Shown here: positions 48,497 through 58,722 of the stretch, in pieces
Layout: every line of letters starts with the position of its first letter
Numbering within the stretch: the stretch's first letter is position 1
Source: Pseudisothecium myosuroides
Taxonomy: Eukaryota; Streptophyta; Bryopsida; Hypnales; Lembophyllaceae
Direction of reading: 5' to 3'
Length of the DNA stretch: 64,000 bases
Assembly: GCA_951799445.1 (NCBI GenBank)
Contig: OX637290.1
Location: 22,252,987 to 22,316,986, forward strand
Translations under genes and position numbers: made by a program
The notes under the pieces: generated by a model
The model's database searches: none
Told to the model about the DNA's origin: nothing
Seen by the model: only the letters and a program-made list of their open reading frames with translations

Positions 48497-49942
48497 ACAC
48501 TTTTGGAAATTTTGGCTTCGGGGTACACACAATTTACAGTGCCAAAAGCGTGTCAATACAAAAGTATAACTTTCAATCCACATTTAACTAATGTTGAATT
48601 TTTTGTACTATTACAAACTACTTCTATATAATTGAGAATGCATTCACGGACACCCGACAAATGTCTAAAGCTGAAGGTCTCTTTACTTCATAGGTTCAAG
48701 AATACATAATTTTAGGGTATTACTAGTAATGTCTTAAACGTTTATCAATTTGTCTTGTCTCCTAAGGTCTTGCACTCATATTCTATATTTTGGTTTTTAC
48801 TTTGTTTGGGATTTCTGATGCACATAAATTTGTTCATAATGCAATACATAGGTTTGATGCATGTGTTGTCAAAATTTTACAAACACAACATTCTTGATTA
48901 AATTCATGCCGGTGATTGGATCTACCTTATCCGTTTGTAATCCATTTACTATTTAAGGTATATGTTGGTTATAGTCTGCTGAAAATATACTTCTATATGT
49001 CCATTTCGTTCATGACTAAATATTTCTTTTATTCTACCTTATATTGTAGGCAGTTACTGCCTCTTTTGAGCTCATTGTCATTGTGACACTTTGTCACAAT
49101 GAGCTAAAAGAAATATATTAAATTGATTTCATTTATTCACCCCCAGACCAATCTCAAAAAAAATTTAAACAATTTTTTTCCACACATCCCCCCCCCTTCC
49201 ACGCCTTTTGTAATTTTGAGGTGGAAGTAGGGGTGGCATTGGATATGGAATATATTCCCATATCCGTATTCACATTCATATATATATATATATATAGTAT
49301 TCATACCATATTTGTATTGTATCTATATCCATATTAGTATTTGTATCCGTATTCCAAGTTCTTTGAGATCAACGGCATTGGAAGGAGTTCGGAAATTTTT
49401 TTAAGGATAAACAACAAATGAGAATTTTTTGGAAGAGGGGGGGGGATGAAATGAGGTAGACAAGCACATTCACCTCTTTTGAGCTCATTGTCATTGTCAT
49501 TGTCATTGTATGGGGTTCTATGCTCTTCATCATTTATCACAACCACATCATCGCCAATTTTGTGTATAATTCTATCCAACCTACACCTTTTATGAAACAT
49601 TAGTAGTGGCAAATGGAAGGTTCCCAATCCATTGAAACAATGCTGCAAATAAGACAAAATAATATGAGATGTTTCTACATGCTTGTTCTTATAATTGTTG
49701 ATAACAACAAACCATTGATTTTTTTGGCCGGTGAAAATTCTACACTCTCACATCTTTTTTGATGTGAAAATGTTCTTTATTTGAGGTTCATTTTCCAAAA
49801 GCCCTAAACATTATGAAACCAAAATTTCCAATGGACACCGTTGTAGAAAACAACCTAAAGAAGTGCTATTTCTTCTTTACATTTGTAAAGTTCTCAATAT
49901 TTTTTCTCTACCATTCATCACTCAACTCTTCTCTAAGTTTAT
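48497..49942. other. Spacer with simple repeats and one possible exon
   Basis: It holds a TA/CATA microsatellite-like tract at 49270-49340, and the 25-base phrase CCTCTTTTGAGCTCATTGTC... occurring at about 49052 and again at 49473. A short inverted repeat at 49067-49103 pairs GAGCTCATTGT with ACAATGAGC. A possible minus-strand exon lies at 49474-49642 (see findings). Confidence 0.35.
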
Positions 49943-50290
49943 TTAACCCCTACCGTCCCATAGTTCCCTGTAGTAACAAATATGATTTTAAGCAAGTTCC
50001 TATAACCTTGATTTCAAAATAAATTTTAAAAAACTACTTTAGGAGATAGAACACTTCAATTGGTCCATGGTAAAAAAGTTATAACAAAGCCAGCCTACAA
50101 CTACATTTGGCGGACAACACGAGAAAATTCAAAAAACAACAAAACAAACTATCACATTTTTTTTCCTTTATCTTTTACAATTTATGTCTATATGTGAATC
50201 TCTGAATAAATGTACTTGGACATTGATTTATTCCATTTGAATTTGTGAAGTGAAAGTTGTTGACAACCTAGGTTTCCCAACAACTATAGC
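49943..50290 (+). mobile_element. TTAA-family element, 5' part only (copy H)
   Basis: It starts TTAACCCCTACCGTCCC and continues with phrases parallel to copy E (CAAGTTCCTATAACCTTGAT; TTTTAGGAGATAGAA-like; AAAAGTTATAACAAAG). The right end is missing; the tandem array begins soon after. Confidence 0.5.
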
Positions 50291-50429
50291 ATTACCTTGA
50301 ACATTAAATTCTAGAATTCATTTAGCACCTTGCTTCTCACAATGTAGAAAATATATTCAAAAAGTTCACATCTCTTGCTAGAGTATTATCACCAATGCAA
50401 GTTGTACACTTCAACTCCATGTAAGCATT

Positions 50430-52310
50430 ATTGAAACTGTACATTTCCTTCAATCTGCAACTAATGTGATCATCCACATTAGCGGAAATGTTTTTAAAGT
50501 ATGTATCCTTTAAAAATCATTTAATGCTCATTAAATTTGTATTTGAAATGTTTTAAATAGTCAATTGGAGCTAGTGCTATCATCTACATTAGATAAAAAA
50601 AAATTTAATGTACATAATCGTTTCAAAATCATTTAATGCTCATTACATGTATAATTAAAATGTTTTAATAAATGAATTTGAGCTGATAATGAATTGGAGC
50701 TAATAATATCATCCACATTAGCAAAAATGTTTCAAACTATACATTCATTTCAAAATCATTTAATGCTCATGAAATCTATAATTAAAATATTTTAATAAAT
50801 GAATTTGAGCCGATGTGATCATCCACATGTGTGAAAATGTTTTTAAAGTATGTATTCATTCCAGGATGATTTAATGCTCATTACATTTATAATTGAAGTG
50901 TTTTAATTAATGAATTTGATCTAATGTGATCATCCACATTAGTGAAAATGTTTTTAACAAAAATATTAATTCCAAAATTATTTAATGTTCATTAACTCTA
51001 TAATTGAAGTGTTCTTATTAATGAATTGGAGCTACTGTGATCATTCAAATTAGCTTAAATGTTTTTAACATATATATATATACATTATTATTATTTTTGA
51101 AGTGTTTTAAATTATGAATTTGAGCTAGTGTGAACACCCACTTTAGTTGAAATGTTTTGAACATATATATTCATTCCAAAAGTATTCAATGTTTATTAAC
51201 CCCTAAAGGACCGAGGCCTTTTTTCTGCCAAAAAACACTGAAAACTGCCATTTCTATAGCAAAGAGTAAAAAAATTTGAAAAATGTTTTTTTTTTCACAT
51301 CCAACCGTAGGATCTTACACCTAACTAGTATAAGAATGTGTGGAATTTTTTTTAGAATTTTTGACCGCACAGATTGCAAGATATTTGCATTTAAAGTGAA
51401 AAAAACAAGTTTTTCAGCACATTGCGGGACTAGATTTTTTGACTTTAAACATTTTTAACTTAAAATTTTTGCACTACAGAGTTTTGAGCTTGGAGAATTG
51501 AGTTGAGAGTCTAGAAAAAAAATAATATTAAAAAAAAACTTAATTATCATTCTTAAAAAAATTGTGAAGTAGATGTAGGTACAAGATAGAAGGAAAATCT
51601 AAAACATTCATATATTTTAGATGGAATTAAAATGCACTAATCCCAATGGTGAGATTGTTCTAACAAGTAAATCAGACCATCCCAAAAAAAAAAATTTGAA
51701 AAATTTGAAAAATTGCATTCAGAAATGAATCCCAAAGTTATTTTTTTCAAGAAGATGCTTTAACTGCCCGAAAAACAAGAATGTCCATAACTTTCTCATA
51801 ACATATCCAAATGAAATGAATCAAAGCTTTCCGGAAAGCCAAAAATATAATCTATGAGAAAAAAAATATTAAAAAAAAAATTCAAATTTTTGTCCCTTTT
51901 TTTTTTGCTGCCCGAGCTGCCCCCCGAAGCCTGTTTTGAGCTTATATGGTCATAACTTTTTTTCCCGGGCACCGATTGTGAAAAAAATTATATTCCCTTG
52001 AAGCTAATCAGTTTTTCTACCTCCAAAAAAAGTTTCAAAAAATCAGGAGAAAATTTCAGCCCGTAGGTACCTGCCCGAAAACGCATTTGTCCCCCGTAGG
52101 GACAATGGTCCTTTAGGGGTTAAATCTATAACTGAATTGTCCTGAATAATGAATTGGAGCTAGTGTGATCATTGACAAAGTAAAAAGTTTTAACGTATGT
52201 AATGATTTCAAAATCATTTAATGCTCATTAAATCTGTAATTGAAATGTTTTAGTGTGATTATCAACAAAGTAAATTTTTTTAATGCATATATTTATCCCA
52301 ATGAATATAT
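50430..52310. repeat. Tandem array with units of about 111-127 bp, split by element copy G
   Basis: The phrase CATTTAATGCTCATTA recurs at 50518, 50630, 50757, 50868 (as GATTTAATG), 50979 and, beyond the inserted element, at about 52214. Between them GTGATCATCCACATTAG and AATGTTTTTAA also recur. Units are diverged and AT-rich. The array is interrupted at 51196-52123. Confidence 0.75.
51196..52123 (-). mobile_element. TTAA-flanked non-autonomous element, copy G, inserted in the tandem array
   Basis: The ends are TTAACCCCTAAAGGACC and GGTCCTTTAGGGGTTAA (928 bp). The motif CCAACCGTAGGATCTTACAC lies about 105-122 bp from the left end. It resembles the reverse complement of copy E closely over most of its length. 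The neighbouring array units contain a single ATTAAATCTATAATTGAA-like sequence, which equals the two flanks of this copy joined with one TTAA. Confidence 0.9.
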
Positions 52311-52317
52311 TTATCCA

Positions 52318-52537
52318 CAGTCCTTCCCACAATGAGTGATTTGTGGTTCCACAGTCAATCGATTGGTTCCACCAAGACCTTGACCTTGATCGAAGTTTCG
52401 GTCATAAATGTGTATTCGAGTTTTCTCATATCCACCAAACTGACAGAGCTAGCAATGTCAGAAATACATATTTCTTGAAACTGCAAAATAGTTAGCTTGT
52501 ATGTATGCTTTCAGATTCAGTTATGCTTGCTAAGTAA
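52318..52537 (+). other. Remnant of the MiAMP1-like leader intron (gene 3)
   Basis: The sequence from 52318 (CCTTCCCACAATGAGTGA) follows the 5' UTR intron of gene 2 closely. The TATA box and leader exon that precede it in genes 1 and 2 are absent; array DNA lies there instead. The third copy has therefore lost its promoter. Confidence 0.65.
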
Positions 52538-53164
52538 GGGCTGCTTTACACTTAGAGGCCGGGCCAATTTGCTATGTCAGAGGCCAAGAATCCTCACCTG
52601 TGATTGGACAAAAGGCTGAAATTAGCCCCAACCCCTTTACACCTAGAAGTCGAGCCATTTTGGTGGATTGAATTTTTTATTCAAAAACAACATGATCTGA
52701 CATGGCCCGAGCGTGGTGAATTGGGTGCACCAAGAATGGGAGGCCAATTCTTGGCCTTGGGGCCAATTTCAGATTTCAATTAAACAAACTTATTTCATAA
52801 AATATTATTTTTTTCAATAAACTGGATTCATTGGATTTGTGCAATTGGCCTCAAGAGGAATTGGCCCGGCCTCTAAGTGTAAAGCGACCCTCCAATTTCG
52901 TAGTAATTGCATGCTCGGCTCAGTTCTACGGCATGCTGAATAATCCGCTTTGCCTGTCTCGAGAGAAATGGGCTGAAATTTTCATGTTTTTGTTGAATTG
53001 GCCAGATTCTTGGCCTCAAGGCCTTTACATATGGGAGAATTGGCCCCCATTATAATCTTATTCTAATGAGTAGTTGAGACCAGCCTTTTAGCCCAAAACG
53101 GGCTGAAATTTTGTGCAATCGGCCTGGAAGAGAATTGGCCCGGCCTCTAGGTGTAAAGCAGCCC
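52538..53164. mobile_element. PIF/Harbinger-like non-autonomous insertion in the gene 3 leader intron
   Basis: The left end GGGCTGCTTTACACTTAGAG and the right end CTCTAGGTGTAAAGCAGCCC are inverted repeats continuing into GCCGGGCCAATT. TAA flanks both sides (52535-52537 and 53165-53167). Genes 1 and 2 show the uninterrupted intron at the same place. A second right-type terminus (GGCCCGGCCTCTAAGTGTAA) lies internally near 52863 and a left-type one (TTTACACCTAGAAGTCGAGC) near 52637, so the insert appears composite or nested. Confidence 0.8.
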
Positions 53165-53204
53165 TAAGTTATGTGGTCCATTGATTGATTGCAGGTTACA
53201 TGTC

Positions 53205-53522
53205 ATGGCAATTGCTACGAGTGTCAAATGGCAGATTGCTCTCTGTGTGGCTGTCCTTCTGGTGCTGGGGATGATGGCCATGAGCAGTTTTATGTTTTAC
53301 CCGGGCGGTAACTGCACAGGGAACTCGACCACCGTGAATGTGTGTGGGTGCAGTAACATTCCCGACAACTCGCAAAGCTATACTTTCAATTACAGTACAT
53401 TGGGCAGCTGGTCCTAGCCTTCAGAGGCACCAGCTGCTCGGAGGACGTACAGTTGCCCTTGAGGAGATCTGAAATGCAATGCGGACTATTTAGCTTTCAG
53501 AGTGTCGATATCCGATGCTGAA
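53205..53522 (+). pseudogene. MiAMP1-like gene 3, broken
   Basis: The signal-peptide part resembles genes 1 and 2. Four defects are visible. An extra out-of-frame ATG lies at 53200-53202. A 15-base in-frame loss relative to gene 2 removes the residues just before the signal cleavage site. An extra five bases (ACATT) near 53393 shift the frame, so translation ends at 53415-53417 after 70 codons, before the last three cysteines. The promoter and leader exon are also gone. Homology to the rest of the family continues in another frame to about 53522. It is very likely not functional. Confidence 0.85.
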
Positions 53523-54024
53523 CTCACGCAGGATTGGGTAGCATGTTAATTAGCTGGATGAAGTGGCCACTTGAGATTTCTACTTCAATTCCACTAATCG
53601 GACTAATTTTGATTTTCCAACCGTTCCAGCTAATTAATGCAGAATGGCAACAATTTTGTTGGTGTTGGTGTGTTGTTTGTTTGAGTTAGTAGGAGAGTTG
53701 GTTTCGGAACCTCATGGATGTCACCACTACCTTACCACAGCTGAATAAGATCAATTGTTGCTCATCCATCTTTGTGTTGCTAGCACTAGAATTCTCCATC
53801 ATTATTTCAATATTATCACCATCATTATTATCTCCTGTGTAGCATATTTATGTTTTATTAGTGGGATTTCTGGAGAAATAAATGTCAAGTTGGGTTACAT
53901 TGTGACATGGACTTGGTATTTATCATGTATGCTTGTATTTGTAATGTAGAAGGAATGCTGAAGAGGGCTTCTAAATTGATATGGGTTGATCTCTTCCAAG
54001 ATTGTGATATGGAATAAAACATGC
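53523..54024. other. 3' flank of the broken MiAMP1-like copy
   Basis: To about 53950 it parallels the 3' flanks of genes 1 and 2 (AATGGCAACAATTTTGTTGG; GGAGAAATAAATGTCAAGTT), showing that the third unit arose from the same block. Confidence 0.5.
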
Positions 54025-54118
54025 AAAAGCAAAGCCTCATTACTATGAGAAATAACATGCCAAACCACCGGAGTGACTAACTAAGGGATGTTATTTCTCA
54101 CAATAAAGCTCTGCTTTT
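54025..54118. repeat. Small palindromic repeat with TGAGAAATAACAT arms
   Basis: Arms AAAAGCAAAGCCTCATTA plus TGAGAAATAACAT are inverted against ATGTTATTTCTCA plus CAATAAAGCTCTGCTTTT. A diverged relative is at 13797-13870. Probably a short MITE. Confidence 0.55.
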
Positions 54119-56045
54119 GTATTACTAAATATAATCATTAGAAGACTTTGGGGGTCTCCAGAAGGCCCCGGGAAGGCAGCTATGGTCAATGGAGAAGGAC
54201 AGCGCGAGCCAACGGGCCATGTCACTACCATGGCTACCAACACTTTAGCTGAGCGTGAAATATTGAGGTTGTGGCCAATGAGAATGAACCTCCACTTTGC
54301 TCTGTGGACCGATGTAGACCAATTGTCTGTGCTGCCAGACGCATCAGTAGAATAAAATAATCCAAAGCTAGGACGTTGAAGGACAGCTGCACTTTCGTGA
54401 AATACATATTTTAATTTACCGTTCTAATATTTTAATACTAGAAGGGACGTTCATGTCAACAAAGATAGAGACCAATGCTGATCCGAGAGTTCAGCGCCAA
54501 TGCAAACCCATTAGATTTGAATAAAAAATGTAAGAGTTCATTACATTTGCATAAAAAATGTACGCCAGTCAAAGACAAACCGTGCGGCATACTCATGAGT
54601 CTTCACTATTTTCAACCCTACTACTTGACCGCAACACGAAATTTGGCATCCACCTAAGCATTGGTCACACTCACAATGGTACAGGTGTCAACTGCCCGCA
54701 CTCACAGCGGTACTCTTAGGAGCATGCCTAAGCTTTAAGGCCCTCTAAGGCCTGTGCGGGCAGCTTCCGCCGTCAAACCGCTTCTAATGATCAATGCTGC
54801 ATGGTTGAATCTAGGTCAATCACACTCAATCAAGGGTCTAGAAAGAAGTGCATCATAATTGGCTAGAGCAACCCCAAGTTATAGAATTGAGAGTCTTGAA
54901 ATGGCCTCCCTAAAGATTATGTTGCTCTAAATTGAGATCCAAGTGCATTTCCACAAACACACTCCAAAAAGAAGCTGCTAAATTAACTTTAACTTTAACT
55001 TTTTTGTCATATAATTAGAACTAGTACTTAAAGTTTTGAATATTCAAGCAATGAGATTCATTCGTATGATTCAACAAAATCATTGTATTATCTGCACCAA
55101 ATGAGAATAAGATTTGTTAGTTGGTGCACACTCTTTCCCCACCTATGAACTAGTTCAGTTGCGACTTGCATGTCCAGTCATATTCATGAATCCGTGTACT
55201 CATGTACACCTAGAATGAGTGTACCTTCAAACTTTGATTGTGGCATCGGAATAAGAAAATTTCTCCAAATCTCTTCTCTTAAGCTAAATCCCAAACCCTG
55301 AAATGTTTGGACAAATATAGACAAGGAGACATTGGGAAGAATGTCTACCTATCTTAGTCATGTCTTTGGATTCATCTGTGAAGTGTACTAACTTACGTTG
55401 CATTTCTTAATAGGGGTGTCGGGCCTTGCAATTATATTCCAAGATTTCCAATTTTTAAAACTAATTTACCCAAAACAACTCAGTTTTCCGCTCCAATATG
55501 TACTAGCCTCCTCAAAGACTTCAAAATGTATTTAACAAAATCTCTTCTTCTGTGGCCAGCTGCAATGTGTGCATTCTGTCGGAGTACTATAGTAGGATTC
55601 AAGTGCAATTCAGATTACCAATACAATGTCAAAGCCTACCATGAGATACAAGTTCTCATTAGGAGAAGATAGAGTCATTGTTAGTGAAATGCATTGCCTG
55701 TGCATTTGATCACTTCAAAGCATACATTGTATTGAAATTAACGTAGTTTGTGCTGAAGTTTGTTTCCCCTACAACTTTTGAACAAAACCAACCACAACCA
55801 AATGCACTGGATAGCTGCAACAACTCAGACTCTAGCTAGCAAGTATCGTGATCAATATGCAGGCATTATGACTAATCACTAGAACACCATAAAATCGAAC
55901 CTCATTCCACTGAAAACACAATTACAATCGTCAATCTCATTATCGCTTATCTTACAATTTACATACTAATTTCCAACTCCAGAGCCCCATTGCCACCACA
56001 CGCAACAGATGCGTACATTCAAAGTTCAGTCTAGATGATGACAAG
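54119..56045. other. Spacer without a recognised gene
   Basis: A short block of higher GC (54.15-54.75 kb) contains no convincing frame. The rest is AT-rich. The 3' UTR of the DUF1348 gene should lie at the right end. Confidence 0.35.
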
Positions 56046-57274
56046 CTATTGAGCATCAAGCCGGAGATACCGTCGCTGGGATTCTTGGATGGGGACATCG
56101 TTGGCACTCATGTCACGCCGACGCATGAGCCCGTTCTCCTCAAACTCCCACAACTCATTTCCATGCGTCCGAAACCTGCAAACAACAAATATGCACCTGT
56201 TGTTAAAGAAGCCATTTTTTTTATCATTAACCAATACAACTAGCCCTTCGTAACTTTGGCATGCTGTATCCAAATACTGCAACGCATCCTTCGGTGTGCA
56301 CCATCCTTCATATAAACACAACAAAATTGGCAATCTAATGATAAGAAACTATGCTCAAGAACAGAGACAGCCATTTCAAGTGTCCCTTGAAGGCAAAACC
56401 TAATTGCAACAGCTACCTAAACGTGCAACACTCCAAAACCTTGAACGCTTACATACTGAATTTGAGAATGTACACGTCAACATCAAATCTCGTGTCAGAA
56501 TTTAGATCTACTACCAATATGACTTTGAACGTTTATAGCTATTGCATGTCGTATCCATATACAAAATATTCTGATGCATCGGAATCTCGTTGCAATTGCT
56601 AACAAGAATCGATAAAAAAAATTCGTCAGGTTAATGATAGCAACTACACACAGAGAATGGCAATTAGGTATGGTTCCAGTGACACTTCAAAATCTTGCAC
56701 GATTACATACTGATTTTGAGAATGTATACCTCAACACCAGAACTCGTGCCAGATTTTAGCGCACCTACCAACATAACTGAACGCTGATAACTTTTGCAAG
56801 TCGCATCCAAATGAGGCACACCCTGATGCATCGGAATCCCCTTGCAATTGCTAACAAGAATCGATATGAAGAATTGGTCAGATTAACGATAGAAACTACA
56901 CACAGAGAGTCGGAATTAGGTATGGATCCGTGAATTTCATCCAGTGAGAGAAGAGAACTAACTAACCATTGTCCGGCCTCATTGCGCCACTCGTACTCGA
57001 AGCGCACGGCAATGTGGTTGTCCGTGAAGGCCCAGAGCTCCTTCATCAATCGGTAGTCGTGCTCCTGCGCCCACTTGCGTGTGAGAAACTCTTTGATGGC
57101 GTCCCGGCCTTGGAAAAACTCCGTGCGGTTGCGCCACTCCGAGTCCTTGGTGTACGCCAGCGCCACCACGTCAGGGTTCCGGGTGTTCCACGCCGCTTCC
57201 GCGGCCTTCACTTTCGCCAGCGCTGATTCTCGTGTGAAGGGAGGAAATGGTGGCTTCTGTTCCACTTCCGCCAT
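56046..57274 (-). CDS. NTF2-like DUF1348 (SnoaL-type) protein, two exons
   Basis: DUF1348 proteins are small single-domain NTF2-fold proteins found in bacteria, fungi and plants; their biochemical role is not established. Exon 1 is 56967-57274 and exon 2 is 56046-56175; the joined frame gives 145 codons. Hallmarks are [51 protein letters not shown] across the splice junction, and [20 protein letters not shown] followed by NDVPI. Length fits the family. The 791-bp intron contains two or three diverged tandem copies of a roughly 250-bp unit. It is probably cytosolic; no targeting peptide is evident. Confidence 0.9.
56176..56966 (-). repeat. Diverged tandem repeats of about 250 bp within the DUF1348 intron
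   Basis: The phrase CAATTGCTAACAAGAATCGA occurs at about 56593 and again at about 56845 (offset about 252). GATGCATCGGAATC precedes both, and TACACACAGAGA follows both. A third, weaker unit lies at 56220-56390. Confidence 0.65.
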
Positions 57275-58140
57275 CTCAAGAAGCTACGAACATTCACAGA
57301 CGATCACACACACGCATGAATTTATTTGAACTCATAGTGAATTTGTACTCGTCGCATCACTCATCAAGCCTCCATGCTCCTCTGCCCCAAACCCTAATTC
57401 TGCAATTTCGTTTCAAAGGTGAGACACACACATGATTTAAGCGAACGGAATGCCAGCCAAAGAATTTAGTCCGTTCTGTGGCACTAGAAATGCGTACTCC
57501 TTGCCAATTTACACGAGCTACACACATTCCAATCGATCACAACCACTGTCACGACACCCACGAATTTGAAATCCACTTCGAATCACAAATCAAGTTCAAT
57601 GTTCTATATCCTCTACCCAAATCCTATTTCGGCAATTTCCGTTCAAAACATGAAACACACACATGTATGATTCAACCGAACGAAATGCCACCCATCCTCA
57701 ATAATCTGCCTTACGACACTAGAAATCTGTTATCCTCTCAAATCAAAACGAGCTACACACATTCAAACCCGATATCGCAACCACAAATTTGTCACGACAC
57801 ACATAAATTGCAAACCAATTTGGGAATTGGGATCCTCCATCAAGTTCAAAGCTGCCCAAATCCTAATTCTGCAATTTCCCTTCAAAACATGAAACTCACA
57901 CACAATTCGAAAGAAAAGAATGACAAACCTCGAGCAGTAAGTAAGTTAGGTCCTTGTGCAGGAGTCGAAATGCGGCAAACTCCTTGAAAATCGAAACACA
58001 GGATTGCAGTGCGAGTGTTTAGCGATTTAAGCTTGCTGGTGCTCCCATCGCAATTTCTAGGTGTCGTTCCTGCCACAGAATTCTTGAGCTCTTGCTTCGA
58101 AATTGCAAGCGTTTGGAAAAGCCTATTCTTCACATCCACT
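57275..58140 (-). promoter_or_regulatory. Upstream/leader region of the DUF1348 gene with three tandem units
   Basis: The phrase CCCAAATCCTAATTCTGCAA, with variants, occurs near 57388, 57617 and 57854 (offsets about 230-240). Each is followed by TTCAAA and a run rich in ACACACA. The repeated unit lies directly upstream of the start codon, so promoter or leader sequences may be present three times. A minus-strand frame at 57882-58139 shows no family features. Confidence 0.45.
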
Positions 58141-58338
58141 GTGGATACGGATTCATTCTAGACCCAGTTGTCATAGCATTCTTGTCGAGTATCAATGACG
58201 AGTGGTGATGTCATGACATTCTAATATAATAGAAGGGGAGACATTGAACATGGACTATTGGGAATGTGGAAAGAGCAAAGGAAATTGGTGGAAAATCTTT
58301 GAAATTTGGGGTTACAAGGTACACTATGTTTGCACGTT

Positions 58339-58722
58339 ACAGTGGAAACACCCAAAAACGTCGATATAAGCAATTCAGCATCGTTGGAGGCACCTTTTCC
58401 TAAAAATAATATTTTTGTAGTATTAGCAAGTATAAATCATGAATATTGGAAAAAAAATAGATTTTCCGGATGTGATGTGTAATTTCTATGATTTTTCAAA
58501 GTGACAGCTTCCTAGACCACTGAAACTGTCACATAGGTGAATCCTAAACCAAGATTTGCAAAAACAACTAGTTAGCGAATCAAAGTTAAATATGTGTCCT
58601 TCAAATTTGTCAACGAATCAAAGTTAAACATTTGAAGGACACATTAACGAAAGTCTAGGGACACATTTAGTGGTAGTTTAGAGTTCAAGAATGGGAACAA
58701 GGATGCTTTTGGGTGTTTCTAC
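58339..58722. repeat. Possible MITE with GAAACACCCAAAA termini
   Basis: The left end GTGGAAACACCCAAAA is inverted relative to the right end TTTTGGGTGTTTCTACC, about 380 bp apart. An internal inverted pair (TGTGTCCTTCAAATTTG / CATTTGAAGGACACA) lies near 58592-58646. No coding frame. Confidence 0.5.

Noticed and set aside
50430..51195. CRISPR-like regular repetition
   Set aside because: The units are diverged, directly adjacent and over 110 bp long in a plant genome; there are no repeat-spacer structure and no cas genes.
57882..58139. 85-codon minus-strand frame upstream of the DUF1348 gene
   Set aside because: No family features; it overlaps the tandem leader repeats and is not needed to explain the gene start.
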